Below are positions 25,017 to 33,849 of a stretch of 53,860 nt of DNA, in pieces; the first letter of the stretch is position 1; every line of letters begins with the position of its first letter. The stretch is taken from NCBI GenBank assembly GCA_937890005.1, contig CALBZA010000024.1, positions 1 through 53,860 on the forward strand, in the 5' to 3' direction. A model generated the notes under the pieces. It did not search any database. It saw nothing but the letters and a program-made list of their open reading frames with translations, and was not told the DNA's origin. The DNA is from an uncultured Verrucomicrobia subdivision 3 bacterium. GTDB taxonomy: Bacteria; Verrucomicrobiota; Verrucomicrobiia; Limisphaerales; DASXHY01. The position numbers and the translations under genes were made by a program.

Positions 25017-25787
25017 TCAGGATTTTGCAGATTCCACCTGCTTGCGCCATTCGCTAACGGCAGTGCGGATTTGATCGCCGGTGTGAAGCGACGGTTTGAC
25101 GAACTTCGGCGTGAACCATGGAAATGCGCCGATCAAATCCGGAGTGACAAGAATCTGGCCGTCGCAATCGGGACCGGAACCGATGCCGATGGTGGCGAAT
25201 GGGAATTGTTCGGTCACTTCCCTGGCAACTGCGGGCGTGACGAGTTCCAACACGACTGCAAACGCGCCGGCTTCAGCGAGCGCCGCGGCGTCATCCAGCA
25301 ATTTTGCGCGACCGGCGTCATCCCTGCCCTTGATCCGATACTTGCCGCCTTCTTCGAGCACATGTTGGGGCAGCATGCCGATGTGGCCGAGAAACGGGAT
25401 GCCTGCGGCTATGATGGCTTTGACCTGAGGAAGAATTTCACGACCGCCCTCGGCCTTCACGTATTCCGCGCCGGCCGCGACGAGTTTCCGTGCGTTTTCG
25501 ACTGCCTGTTCGGGCGTTTCGTAGCTGTGATAGGGAAGATCGGCGCCGATGAGCGCATTCGGTTTTGCACGGGTTGCGGCGCGGGTGTGATGGAGCATTT
25601 CGTCCATCGTGACGTGCGTCGTATCGGGGTAGCCGAGCACCACCATTCCGACCGAATCGCCGACCAGCAGCAAAGGAATGCCTGCCTCATCGAGCAGTTT
25701 GGCGGTCGGGTAGTCGTAGGCGGTGAGCGAGGCGATTCTTTCGCCGCGCCCCTTCATGGCTCGAATGGTTTCGACCGTGACTTTCAT
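25017..25787 (-). CDS. panB: 3-methyl-2-oxobutanoate hydroxymethyltransferase
   Basis: A protein of about 256 residues that uses methylenetetrahydrofolate to make ketopantoate, the first committed step to pantothenate and CoA. ASLTAYDYPTAKLLDEAG, LLVGDSVGMVVLGY (metal-binding Asp), ADLPYHSY and VKAEGG are the conserved blocks. ATG 25787 gives the usual MKVTVETIRAMKG start; an in-frame TTG at 25799 overlaps the rfaE1 stop. It lies 8 bp after rfaE1 and 4 bp before moaC, so it is co-transcribed. Confidence 0.95.
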   Translation of the reverse strand: MKVTVETIRAMKGRGERIASLTAYDYPTAKLLDEAGIPLLLVGDSVGMVVLGYPDTTHVTMDEMLHHTRAATRAKPNALIGADLPYHSYETPEQAVENARKLVAAGAEYVKAEGGREILPQVKAIIAAGIPFLGHIGMLPQHVLEEGGKYRIKGRDDAGRAKLLDDAAALAEAGAFAVVLELVTPAVAREVTEQFPFATIGIGSGPDCDGQILVTPDLIGAFPWFTPKFVKPSLHTGDQIRTAVSEWRKQVESAKS

Positions 25788-25795
25788 TGTTTGAA

Positions 25796-26812
25796 TCAAC
25801 GGGCGGGAAAACTGGCGATCAGTTCCTCCGCGGTGACCGTGGCGGTTCCGACTTTTCCAACGACAATTCCCGCCGCGTGATTTGCGAGAATGGCGGCTTC
25901 GAGCGGTGACGCGCCCGTTGCGATTGCGAGCGTAAAGGTGGCGATGACGGTGTCGCCTGCGCCGGAAACATCGAACACTTCCTGCGCCACCGTGGGAATG
26001 TGAACCGGCTTTTGATTGCGCTGGCAGAGAAGCATTCCAAGCTCACCGAGTGTGATCAGCAAAATGGCAGGGTGCAGTTCACGCAGAAGCCGGTCCGCGA
26101 CCTGCATCAAATTTTTGTCGGCCAATGGATCGCTGTTTCGCGTTTCGTCCTGAAGTTTGGCCAGTTCGAACGCTTCCTTCCGATTCGGCGTGATGAGCGA
26201 AAGCCCGTTCAGGTTCAGATGATGAATGGGTTTCGGGTCGAGACTCAGCCAGACGCCGTGGCTGCGGCAGAGTTGTTTCAATTCCTCGAGCAGGGGTTGT
26301 GTGACAACACCCTTGCCGTAATCACCCACGATCACGCCGTCGGCGTTCCGGAGATCGCGCTTCAATGTCGCCAGCAGCTTCTTCATCTGCACGGCATCCA
26401 GGCCATCGCGCGTTTCGCGGTCGATGCGGACCACCTGCTGCTTGTGTGCGACGATCCGGGTTTTGAGGCTCGTGGAACGATTTGGATGAGCCAGCACGCC
26501 GGAACAGCGGATGTTCTGCTGTTCGAGCAGGTGCTTCAATTGTTCGGCGGCATGATCGTTTCCAACCGCGCCGTAAAGTTCCGTCCGGACATTCAGCGCG
26601 GTGAGATTGCGCGCCACGTTCGCAGCGCCGCCGGGCATGTAACTTTCATGACTGAATTCGACGACCGGCACGGGAGCTTCGGGCGAAATGCGCGCCACGG
26701 TTCCCCAGATAAACTGGTCGAGCATCACGTCACCAACGACCAGGATTCGGGTCGTGGAGGCTTTTTTGAGAAGCTGCCGAACGCGGGATTGTGGAAGCGA
26801 GTTGGTGCTCAT
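25796..26812 (-). CDS. rfaE1: D-glycero-beta-D-manno-heptose-7-phosphate kinase (RfaE domain I)
   Basis: A 338-residue PfkB-family sugar kinase that phosphorylates heptose 7-phosphate at C1 on the way to ADP-heptose for lipopolysaccharide. ILVVGDVMLDQFIWG, PEAPVPVVEF, MPGGAANVARNL and the C-terminal anion-hole DVSGAGDTVIA are all clear. The cytidylyltransferase half found in E. coli HldE is absent, so a separate rfaE2 must exist elsewhere. It lies 5 bp after thiG and 8 bp before panB. Its presence implies a heptose-containing Gram-negative envelope. Confidence 0.93.
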   Translation of the reverse strand: MSTNSLPQSRVRQLLKKASTTRILVVGDVMLDQFIWGTVARISPEAPVPVVEFSHESYMPGGAANVARNLTALNVRTELYGAVGNDHAAEQLKHLLEQQNIRCSGVLAHPNRSTSLKTRIVAHKQQVVRIDRETRDGLDAVQMKKLLATLKRDLRNADGVIVGDYGKGVVTQPLLEELKQLCRSHGVWLSLDPKPIHHLNLNGLSLITPNRKEAFELAKLQDETRNSDPLADKNLMQVADRLLRELHPAILLITLGELGMLLCQRNQKPVHIPTVAQEVFDVSGAGDTVIATFTLAIATGASPLEAAILANHAAGIVVGKVGTATVTAEELIASFPAR

Positions 26813-26817
26813 GAAAG

Positions 26818-27606
26818 TCAGTCGAGAAATGCGGTCAACGGACTGGTGGCGCTGGCGGTGTCCTGTGGCGCGGCGAGGCCGGATTCATACGCAGCGCGCC
26901 CGGCTTCGACGGCCATTTTGAACGCGATGGCCATGCGGTTGGGATCCACTGCCACGGCAATCGCTGTGTTGACGAGCACGGCGTCGGCGCCCAGTTCCAT
27001 GGCTTCCGCAGCGTGACTCGGCGCGCCGATTCCGGCATCGACAACCACGGGGACGGTTGCCTGTTCAATGATGATTCGGATCTGGTCGCGCGTCTGGATG
27101 CCGCGATTGGAACCGATCGGAGAACCGAGCGGCATGACGGTTGCGGTGCCGACTTCCTGAAGGCGTTTTGCGAGCACGGGATCAGCGTTGATGTACGGTA
27201 GAACGGTGAAGCCTTCCTTCACGAGAACTTCGGCGGCCTTGAGTGTTTCGATCGGATCGGGAAGCAGATAACGCGGGTCGGGATGAATTTCCAACTTCAC
27301 CCACTTCGGCAAACCGGCCGCGACAGCCAGTCGGGCGAGCCGGACGGCTTCCTCGGCGTTCATCGCGCCGCTGGTGTTGGGAAGGAGCAGGTATCTTTTT
27401 GGATCGATGAATTCAAGGATGTTGGCGAACGGATCTTTCTTTCCGCTGAGATCGGCGCGGCGCAGGGCGACGGTGACCATCTCCGTCTGACTGGCGGCCA
27501 GGGCATCGCGCATCGCTTCCGGCGACGAAAATTTTCCGGTGCCGAGGATCAGACGCGAACTGAACGTGCGGCCGGCAATCGTCAAAGGTTTGTTCTCAAG
27601 CAACAT
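26818..27606 (-). CDS. thiG: Thiazole synthase
   Basis: A 262-residue TIM-barrel enzyme that builds the thiazole phosphate of thiamine from DXP, dehydroglycine and ThiS-thiocarboxylate. FSSRLILGTGKF, LLPNTSGAMNAEEAVRLARL, the Schiff-base Lys in WVKLEIHPDPRYLLPDP, and MPLGSPIGSNRG are diagnostic. ATG 27606 fits the family start; an open frame to 27792 has no similarity. No thiS, thiH/thiO or TPP riboswitch was found near it. It is the first gene of the five-gene unit. Confidence 0.95.
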   Translation of the reverse strand: MLLENKPLTIAGRTFSSRLILGTGKFSSPEAMRDALAASQTEMVTVALRRADLSGKKDPFANILEFIDPKRYLLLPNTSGAMNAEEAVRLARLAVAAGLPKWVKLEIHPDPRYLLPDPIETLKAAEVLVKEGFTVLPYINADPVLAKRLQEVGTATVMPLGSPIGSNRGIQTRDQIRIIIEQATVPVVVDAGIGAPSHAAEAMELGADAVLVNTAIAVAVDPNRMAIAFKMAVEAGRAAYESGLAAPQDTASATSPLTAFLD

Positions 27607-27799
27607 CGCGCGCCAATGTAGGTGTCCCGGCGCCGTTTTGTCGAGCGAGCCTTGAACTGTGGCGGCGGGCTTTTGGGCCTTGGGTCGAAAATCGTTCTGC
27701 AACGCCAAACAGGAAAGTCCCGTCAACCCGCAGGCTGGAATGGACTGCCCGACAGTTGCGGCGCCTGTTCGGGAACCCATCCTTTCAGACAATGGCGAT

Positions 27800-27947
27800 T
27801 CTCGTTAACACCGCGCTTCAGCGCAGTGATATCGGTCACGGCGGTGGTTTAGCCGTTTTAACGGCTTGCTGCTTCTGTGGGAAAAGCCGTTAAGACGGCT
27901 CTCTCATCGCCGACAAGGTCACCCCGCTGAAGTGGGTGTTAATGAGA
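27800..27947. repeat. MITE-like element with terminal inverted repeats
   Basis: About 148 bp in the 418-bp gap between thiG and the CbiX gene. Ends: TCTCGTTAACACC...CTTCAGCG (27800-27823) and CGCTGAAG...GTGTTAATGAGA (27925-27947) are inverted repeats of about 23 bases with few mismatches. Inside are two palindromes, AGCCGTTTTAACGGCT (27851-27866) and AGCCGTTAAGACGGCT (27885-27900). No open frame of note is present. The rest of the gap shows nothing I can assign. Confidence 0.65.
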
Positions 27948-28024
27948 AATGGGTGTGGTGGCATTCACGCTTCCGTGAAAGCACGCCGGTTGCGATTGGG
28001 AGGACGATGCGTTAACACAGGGGC

Positions 28025-28867
28025 GTGCCAGACGATTCCAGCTTTTTGGATGCCGCATTGATTCTCGTGGGACACGGTTCCACGAAAAATTCGGATTCCG
28101 CCGCGCCGGTTTATCAACACGCCGCCGAGCTGCGGCGCAGAAAGCTTTTTGCTGAAGTTCGTGAAGCGTTCTGGAAACAGGAACCGAAAATCGTGGACGT
28201 CGTTCAGCAGGTGAACGCACCGCGCGTGTTCATCGTTCCGCTGTTCATTTGCGAAGGCTATTTCTGCGAGCAAGTGATTCCAAAGGCGCTTGGGTTTGAA
28301 TTCAGTTCGGATCCACGTTCACGGATATTGAAGCGCGAATCCGGAGCGCTGATTTACTGCAGGCCCGTGGGCACACACGACAGCATGACATCCGTTCTTC
28401 TGGCACGGGCGCGTGATGTAATCGCACAATTTCCGTTTCCGCGCGCACCGAAACCGAAGGACATCTCGTTGTTCATTGCTGGACACGGCACTGAGCAGAC
28501 GGACGATTCCCGTCGGGCGATTGAACGTCAGGTGCATTTGATTCGCGAACGCGGCGAATACGCGGCGGTTCACCCGATATTCCTTGAAGAGGAGCCGCAT
28601 ATTCAAACGTGTTACGCGACGGCACCGACGAAGAACATCGTCGTGGTGCCATTCTTCATCAGCGACGGGCTGCACACGCAGGAGGATATTCCGGTGATGC
28701 TGGGCGAGCCGGAACGAATCGTTCAACAACGCAAGGCCGCCGGACAGCCGACGTGGCGGAATCCGACGGAACGCAATGGAAAGCTTGTTTGGTATGCGCC
28801 TGCAGTGGGGACGGAATCGCATCTGCCGGATGTGATTTTGGAACGGGTGGTGGAGTCTGGGGGATGA
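28025..28867 (+). CDS. CbiX/sirohydrochlorin chelatase-like protein, two half-domains
   Basis: A 280-residue protein of the class II chelatase family (CbiX/SirB), which insert Co or Fe into sirohydrochlorin. Each half has a strand ending in a conserved His: LILVGHGS near residues 13-20 and LFIAGHGTE near 150-158. The paired IVPLFICEGYF and VVPFFISDGLHT blocks are the second motif of each half. A two-half arrangement is seen in CbiX-long proteins. No cobalamin or siroheme gene adjoins it and no cobalamin riboswitch was found, so the exact metal and role are open. The start is GTG 28025, chosen because it lies just before the first conserved strand. Confidence 0.8.
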   Translation: MPDDSSFLDAALILVGHGSTKNSDSAAPVYQHAAELRRRKLFAEVREAFWKQEPKIVDVVQQVNAPRVFIVPLFICEGYFCEQVIPKALGFEFSSDPRSRILKRESGALIYCRPVGTHDSMTSVLLARARDVIAQFPFPRAPKPKDISLFIAGHGTEQTDDSRRAIERQVHLIRERGEYAAVHPIFLEEEPHIQTCYATAPTKNIVVVPFFISDGLHTQEDIPVMLGEPERIVQQRKAAGQPTWRNPTERNGKLVWYAPAVGTESHLPDVILERVVESGG

Positions 28868-28915
28868 AGCATTGGGCACCGGGCATTAGGCATTGAAATT
28901 TAGGCATTGGGGAAT
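28868..28915. repeat. GGCATT-type spacer repeat
   Basis: GCATTGGGCACC, GGGCATTAGGCATTG and TAGGCATTGGGGAATGC follow each other directly after the CbiX gene. The motif GGCATT occurs three times. The remaining bases to 29078 show nothing assignable. Confidence 0.45.
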
Positions 28916-29078
28916 GCGGCAGGGTGGAGGCTTCTCTGCGCGACGAAAATCTGCGGAAGAAAATTCCGGCAATAGTAGCTTGCAGTCTTTTCCGAGGAGG
29001 AGCAGGGTTTCCCCTGCGGTAAAAATCCGGACAACTACGACTATCCGTTTCAGCATCGCATTGTAGTAGCCTGAACGA

Positions 29079-29801
29079 ATGTTTTGTCGGTTGTTCCAGA
29101 AAGGGAATGTGCGATTCCTGTTGTTGCCATTGTTATTCTGCCTGAGTTGCTTCTCCGCAAGAGCTGCTTCTGTCTATCTCCACGCCGATTTCGAGCACCT
29201 GAACTCGTTGGACTTTGTCGGCAGCTCGTATTCAGAGAATGGCATTCTGTTCTCGGCTCCATCCGATTTCCGCGTGGTGAACGGGAACTTTGCCGGAACG
29301 CTATTCGGGGGCGGCTTTTTCTACGACGGTCGTGCCCTGAACGTCGCGTGCGACGGCTGGGTGGGAATCAGCGTGCCTGGCAGCGCGATGTCATCCGTCT
29401 CGTTCCTCTATGGTTTCGACTGGAATTTCTACATGATCGAATTCGGCCTGATGGACACAATCTTCGAATGGCAGGCATTTCGGGATGGGGAACTCGTCGG
29501 GTCACAGGAAACGGTGTTTGGCCGCGACAGCAGGACACATGGTGGCTTCACGGTCGATATAAGTCTGCCCGAAGGTTTTGATCTGCTTTTGATCCGGAGC
29601 CGGGCCAATGCCTACGAACCGTTGCCGGGCACGGACGGCTGGTTGTTCGATCGCGGCGAGATGATCGGGTATGGAGATGCCAATCGCATCGCGTTCGACA
29701 ACGTCTCCGTGAGGCTGGTTCCCGAACCGTCAGGCGTTGCTCTGGTCGCGCTTGGGCTTCTTGGATTCGCGGCGCGACGTTTCCGAAACCGGATCGGCTG
29801 A
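29079..29801 (+). CDS. PEP-CTERM sorted extracellular protein
   Basis: A 240-residue exported protein. An N-terminal signal peptide (about 1-30, FLLLPLLFCLSCFSARAAS) is followed by a beta-rich region of about 180 residues resembling the lectin-like domains common in this class. The C-terminus has the full sorting signal: VPEPSG, a hydrophobic segment VALVALGLLGFAA and a basic tail RRFRNR. The exosortase system cleaves at PEP and the protein is usually tied to exopolysaccharide at the surface. Neither exosortase nor its regulators is in the window. The mature function is unknown. Confidence 0.88.
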   Translation: MFCRLFQKGNVRFLLLPLLFCLSCFSARAASVYLHADFEHLNSLDFVGSSYSENGILFSAPSDFRVVNGNFAGTLFGGGFFYDGRALNVACDGWVGISVPGSAMSSVSFLYGFDWNFYMIEFGLMDTIFEWQAFRDGELVGSQETVFGRDSRTHGGFTVDISLPEGFDLLLIRSRANAYEPLPGTDGWLFDRGEMIGYGDANRIAFDNVSVRLVPEPSGVALVALGLLGFAARRFRNRIG

Positions 29802-29935
29802 GTCACTCGCTCTCGGTCAGCCGGTTTCACTTCTTTTTTCTTCCAGCTTCGCTTCGGCGTGACGCTTTCCCGGCAGCATTGTCGAATTCGTTGAATGCCC
29901 TTTCATCAATACGACCCACGGAAAGCGAGGTGTGT

Positions 29936-31222
29936 ATGACGAGTTACTGTTACGAAGCTGTGGACGCGGTTGGATCGAAAAAACAGGGAGTGCTTGAGGT
30001 ATGCGATCAGATGGAGGCGCTGCGGCGCATTCGTGAGATGGGATTGTTTCCGGTGAAGGTCGCTCAGAAACGGGGGAAGGATCTTCGTCGGATCGTTGCG
30101 CCGTCCAGGGCCGGTGCGGGTGGGAAATCCATTCTGCAGATCTCGCTGTTTCAACCGAAACCGAAGGCAAAAGTTCTCGCTGTGTTCACGCGCCAGCTGG
30201 CGACGTTGATCAACGCGGGAATGCCGTTGCTGCGCGGATTGAAGACGCTTGAGGAACAGGAGGAGCACGCCGGGATGAAGGTCATCCTTGGACGCCTGGC
30301 GGATTCCATCGAAGGCGGCAGCACATTGACTGAAGCAATGGCAAATTATCCGAAAGTTTTCAGTCCGCTTTACCTGAACATGGTCCGGGCGGGAGAATTG
30401 AGCGGCGCGCTCGAAATCACGTTGCGGCGGCTGGCCGAATTCATGGAGAAGGCGCAGCGCATCAAGGGAAAGATCAAGGCTGCGATGTTCTATCCGTGCG
30501 CGGTGATGTTTGTCGCGATTGCCATCCTGGCCGTGCTGCTGGTGTTCGTCATTCCCCGGTTCCGCGAAGTGTTCGATGGGATGATGAACGGCGCTTCGAT
30601 GCCGAAATTCACACTGTTCGTCCTTGCCATCAGTGAAACCGTGAAGAACCACGCGCTCGCGGTCACGGCCGGACTGGCGGTACTTGCGATTGCATTCGCC
30701 GCGTCGCTCCGAACCAGACTGGGCCGAATGGCATTCGATCGATTCAAGCTCGTGATGCCGCTGTTGGGACCGATTTTCAGGAAGGTGGCCATTGCGCGCT
30801 TCAGCCGCACGTTCGGAACATTGCTCAACAGCGGGGTGCCCATGCTCCAGGCCTTGAACATCGTGCGTGAAACGGCGGGGAATGTGGTTGTCGGCGGCGT
30901 CATTTCCGACATTCACAATGGTGTCAAGGAAGGCGAAACCGTTTCCGGCCGGCTCAAGGCATCCGGCATTTTCCCGGCAATGGTTGCGGGCATGGTGGAT
31001 GTCGGCGAGCAGACCGGCGCGTTGCCGGACATGTTGATGAAGGTTGCCGATACCTACGACGAGGAGGTGGATAATGCGGTCAGTTCGATGACATCGCTGC
31101 TGGAGCCGATCATGATCGTGTTCCTGGCGGTGGTTGTCGGAAGCATCGTCATCGCGATGTTCCTTCCGATCATTTACATGATCAACGGCGGCGGGATGGA
31201 CAGAAACGGCGAAATGGAATGA
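29936..31222 (+). CDS. Type II secretion/type IV pilus inner-membrane platform protein (GspF/PilC)
   Basis: A 428-residue polytopic inner-membrane protein that couples the assembly ATPase to pilin or pseudopilin polymerisation. It has two repeated GspF domains: one around residues 80-200 (FTRQLATLINAGMPLLRGL...YPKVFSPLYLNMVRAGE) and one around 285-405 (FSRTFGTLLNSGVPMLQAL...GEQTGALPDMLM). Three hydrophobic helices lie near 180-205, 235-260 and 395-420. An N-terminal YCYEAVDAVGSKKQG block is also typical. ATG 29936 has GAAAGCGAGG upstream. No ATPase, pilin or secretin gene is adjacent, so the machine's other parts are elsewhere. Confidence 0.92.
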   Translation: MTSYCYEAVDAVGSKKQGVLEVCDQMEALRRIREMGLFPVKVAQKRGKDLRRIVAPSRAGAGGKSILQISLFQPKPKAKVLAVFTRQLATLINAGMPLLRGLKTLEEQEEHAGMKVILGRLADSIEGGSTLTEAMANYPKVFSPLYLNMVRAGELSGALEITLRRLAEFMEKAQRIKGKIKAAMFYPCAVMFVAIAILAVLLVFVIPRFREVFDGMMNGASMPKFTLFVLAISETVKNHALAVTAGLAVLAIAFAASLRTRLGRMAFDRFKLVMPLLGPIFRKVAIARFSRTFGTLLNSGVPMLQALNIVRETAGNVVVGGVISDIHNGVKEGETVSGRLKASGIFPAMVAGMVDVGEQTGALPDMLMKVADTYDEEVDNAVSSMTSLLEPIMIVFLAVVVGSIVIAMFLPIIYMINGGGMDRNGEME

Positions 31223-31336
31223 CGGGGATGAGCCCGAGCAGTGTAGAGCAGCCCAAAGCCTGTCCTGCATCAAGCTGTAGAATCCTTCGCTTTAGCGCTT
31301 TTCGCCTTCAGCCTCAGCGGTTACGATCTGCGCCGT

Positions 31337-33256
31337 ATGAGAAGATTGCTGTTCCTGGTTTGTCTGCTGTCGATCCTCATTTCGTTCCCGCGAGTGGGTT
31401 ACGCGCAGGACACTCAATATCTCCGCATCTACGACATCATCCAGGATGGGGATTCCCTTTATTCCCGCCAGCAGCATTCGGCCGCGCTCGCAAAGTACCA
31501 GGAAGCATTCAACCAGTTGCAGCAGTTTCAAAGGCTTTATCCGGATTGGAACAGCAACATCATCAAATACCGTCTCACATTCCTGAGCACGGTGATCGCC
31601 GAGATTTCCGCGAAGGTTCCCCAGGCGGCTGCGACGTCCACTCCGACCAACGCCGCGCCATCAACCGCGGTTGAAACCAAAGTTTCCCCGGAAATCGAAA
31701 CCCGGATCAAAACGTTGCAGGCGCAGATCCAGCAGTTGCAGTCGGACAATTCACTGCTCGAATCGAAACTCAAGGAAGCGCTTCGTGTTCAGCCGGCCTC
31801 GGTCGATCCGCAGCGACTCGCCCGTGCCGATGAGGAAATTCGAGCGCTTCAGAAGGAGAATGCTCTGCTGAAGGTCAGCCTCACCAATCGTCCGCCCGCC
31901 GTGCCGACCGTGGATCAGGCCACGGTGGATCAGTTGAAGAAGCAGCTGGCGGAGGCGAACAAAAAGTCTGAGGAGGCGAATGCCCGGGCCGGCACACTTG
32001 CGAACGAGAAGGCTTCACTGCAACAAAAGCTGGAATCGCTGATTCCCGCCGGATGGAATGCAGAAAAGATTGCGACCGTTCAGAAGGAACTGGAAGCGGC
32101 GAACCGGAAAATCGCGGAGCAGAACGAAGCGATGGCGCGACTCGACCTTGAAAAGATCGCCCTTCAGGAGCGTGTCAAGGCGATGCTCACCGACGCGGAG
32201 GTTCTCGCCGCGTTGAAAGCTGAAAACGAAGTTCTCAAAAAACAGCTCGCCGAAGCCAAAGCCGCGCCCGCGGGCGAAAGCGAAAAGCTCACGCGCGAAC
32301 TTACAGAAGCGAAGGCGCTGATTGCCGTGCTGCAATCGGAACAAAACGTCCTCCGGCTCGAACGCGAGAAACTGGAACAGAAGCTCAAGGAAGCCGGTTC
32401 CTCCGCCACAGCTTCGGCTGATACCGAACGCGTGAAACAGCTCGAACGCGAGCGTGACGATCTTCAAAAGAAACTAGATGCCTCGCAGAAGGAAGTGGCG
32501 AGCCTGAAATCCCGAACGCCCGCCAGCAGCAAAGTTGAGGAGCTCCAAAATGAAATTCAGATTCTCCGCACGCGGCTGGCTGTGATGGAAACCCAGAAAA
32601 TTCCATACACGGAGGAGGAGGCGGCGCTCATCAAGAAGGAGGAAGCCCGGCTGGTGGAGAACCGGACGCCGAAGAAATCCGTTCGCGAATTGCCGCCCGG
32701 CTCGGCGGAACTTGTTGCGGCCGCGCAAAAGGATTTCGCCGCGCGACGATATGATCAGGCCGAGGAAAAATACCAGCAGGTCCTGAGGAAGGATGAGAAC
32801 AACGTTTACACGCTCGCCAATCTGGCTGCGATTCAGATTGAGAGGAATCGTTATGATGAGGCGGAGAAGAACATCAAGCTCGCGCTGACGAATGCACCCG
32901 ACGATTCCTACAGCCTTTCGCTGCTTGGCTTCCTGCGATTTCGCCAGGCGCGTTACGACGACGCGCTCGATGCGCTTGGACGCGCCGCCAAGCTCGATCC
33001 GCAGAATGCGGAAATTCAGAATTACCTTGGACTCACGCTGAGTCAGAAGGGCATGCGCAACGCCGCCGAATCGGCTTTCCGAAGGGCGCTGGTGCTTGAT
33101 CCGAGTTATGGCAGCGCTCATTACAACATGGCGGTGCTTTACATGACCTCCAATCCGGAGCTGGCCCGCATGCATTACAAGAAGGCGCTGGCGGCCGGAT
33201 TGCAGCCGAGCATCGACATGGAGCGCATTCTGAATCGCAACCAGACGACGCCCTGA
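31337..33256 (+). CDS. Secreted coiled-coil protein with C-terminal TPRs
   Basis: A 639-residue exported protein. The signal peptide spans about 1-23 (cleavage after GYA). A short tetratricopeptide-like region follows (25-75). A long Glu/Lys/Ala/Gln-rich coiled coil runs about 115-430, with heptad patterns such as LKKQLAEANKKSEEANARA. TPR repeats fill about 465-630 (AAQKDFAARRYDQAEEKY, NNVYTLANLAAIQIERNRYDEAEKNI, DALGRAAKLDPQNAEIQNYL). It is likely a periplasmic scaffold. The next gene, yjbQ, starts 2 bp after its stop, indicating one transcript. Family name and partners are unknown. Confidence 0.85.
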   Translation: MRRLLFLVCLLSILISFPRVGYAQDTQYLRIYDIIQDGDSLYSRQQHSAALAKYQEAFNQLQQFQRLYPDWNSNIIKYRLTFLSTVIAEISAKVPQAAATSTPTNAAPSTAVETKVSPEIETRIKTLQAQIQQLQSDNSLLESKLKEALRVQPASVDPQRLARADEEIRALQKENALLKVSLTNRPPAVPTVDQATVDQLKKQLAEANKKSEEANARAGTLANEKASLQQKLESLIPAGWNAEKIATVQKELEAANRKIAEQNEAMARLDLEKIALQERVKAMLTDAEVLAALKAENEVLKKQLAEAKAAPAGESEKLTRELTEAKALIAVLQSEQNVLRLEREKLEQKLKEAGSSATASADTERVKQLERERDDLQKKLDASQKEVASLKSRTPASSKVEELQNEIQILRTRLAVMETQKIPYTEEEAALIKKEEARLVENRTPKKSVRELPPGSAELVAAAQKDFAARRYDQAEEKYQQVLRKDENNVYTLANLAAIQIERNRYDEAEKNIKLALTNAPDDSYSLSLLGFLRFRQARYDDALDALGRAAKLDPQNAEIQNYLGLTLSQKGMRNAAESAFRRALVLDPSYGSAHYNMAVLYMTSNPELARMHYKKALAAGLQPSIDMERILNRNQTTP

Positions 33257-33258
33257 AC

Positions 33259-33681
33259 ATGCTGCGTCAGGCTTTCCACGAATTCGCCTTCAGCACGCGC
33301 GGGCGCGGACTTTATGAGATCACGGACGAAATCAATTCCTGGGTCTCGAAAAGCCAGTTCAAAAACGGCCTGCTGACGCTTCATCTCAAACACACGTCTG
33401 CGTCGCTGTTGATTCAGGAAAATGCCGATCCGGATGTGCGCCGGGATCTGGACGCATTTTTCGAACGGCTCGTTCCCGACGGTGATCGCCTTTTCATCCA
33501 CACGGCAGAAGGTGAAGACGACATGGCCGCTCATGTCCGCACGGCGCTGACGGCAGTGAATCTGAGCATCCCGCTCCGTGAGGGGCGTTTGGCATTGGGA
33601 ACCTGGCAGGGGATTTACATCTGGGAACATCGTTACGCCCCCCACAACCGCCGGATTGCCGTGCACCTGATTGGGGAATAG
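33259..33681 (+). CDS. yjbQ: YjbQ/UPF0047 family protein
   Basis: A 140-residue protein of the YjbQ family, for which weak thiamine phosphate synthase activity has been reported. LHLKHTSASLLIQENADPDVRRDL, EGEDDMAAHVRTAL and LGTWQGIYIWEHR are the conserved blocks, with His residues positioned for a metal site. Full length with no oddities. It begins 2 bp after the TPR protein's stop. A thiamine link to thiG 6 kb away is only by family. Confidence 0.92.
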   Translation: MLRQAFHEFAFSTRGRGLYEITDEINSWVSKSQFKNGLLTLHLKHTSASLLIQENADPDVRRDLDAFFERLVPDGDRLFIHTAEGEDDMAAHVRTALTAVNLSIPLREGRLALGTWQGIYIWEHRYAPHNRRIAVHLIGE

Positions 33682-33715
33682 GAATAGCGGAACGGCCCGG
33701 TCGTTTTGAGGCACC

Positions 33716-33743
33716 CTCTTCGTTCCCTTCGTTTCCTTCTGTT
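33716..33743. repeat. CTTCGTTCCCTTCGTTTCC-type spacer repeat
   Basis: A pyrimidine-rich stretch of CTTCGTTCC, CTTCGTTTCC and CTTCTGTT lies between yjbQ and the FG-GAP gene. It closely resembles the right arm of the inverted repeat at 8304-8336 upstream of proS. Confidence 0.6.
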
Positions 33744-33849
33744 AAAAAACTTTTTCGAACCGACAAAGCGTTCTTCACTCAAATGCCTCCCCCCCGATTT
33801 GAACTCGCCAAGCCGGTCGTCCGGTGGCACTTTCCGCAGCATTCTGACT

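Noticed and set aside
27607..27792. TPP riboswitch or thiS upstream of thiG
   Set aside because: I could not find the CTGAGA and GAACCTGA cores of the riboswitch or a C-terminal Gly-Gly short frame.
29906..31273. 455-codon open frame antisense to the GspF/PilC gene
   Set aside because: Its composition is His/Gln/Arg-rich, and the plus-strand gene is clear from its repeated GspF domains.
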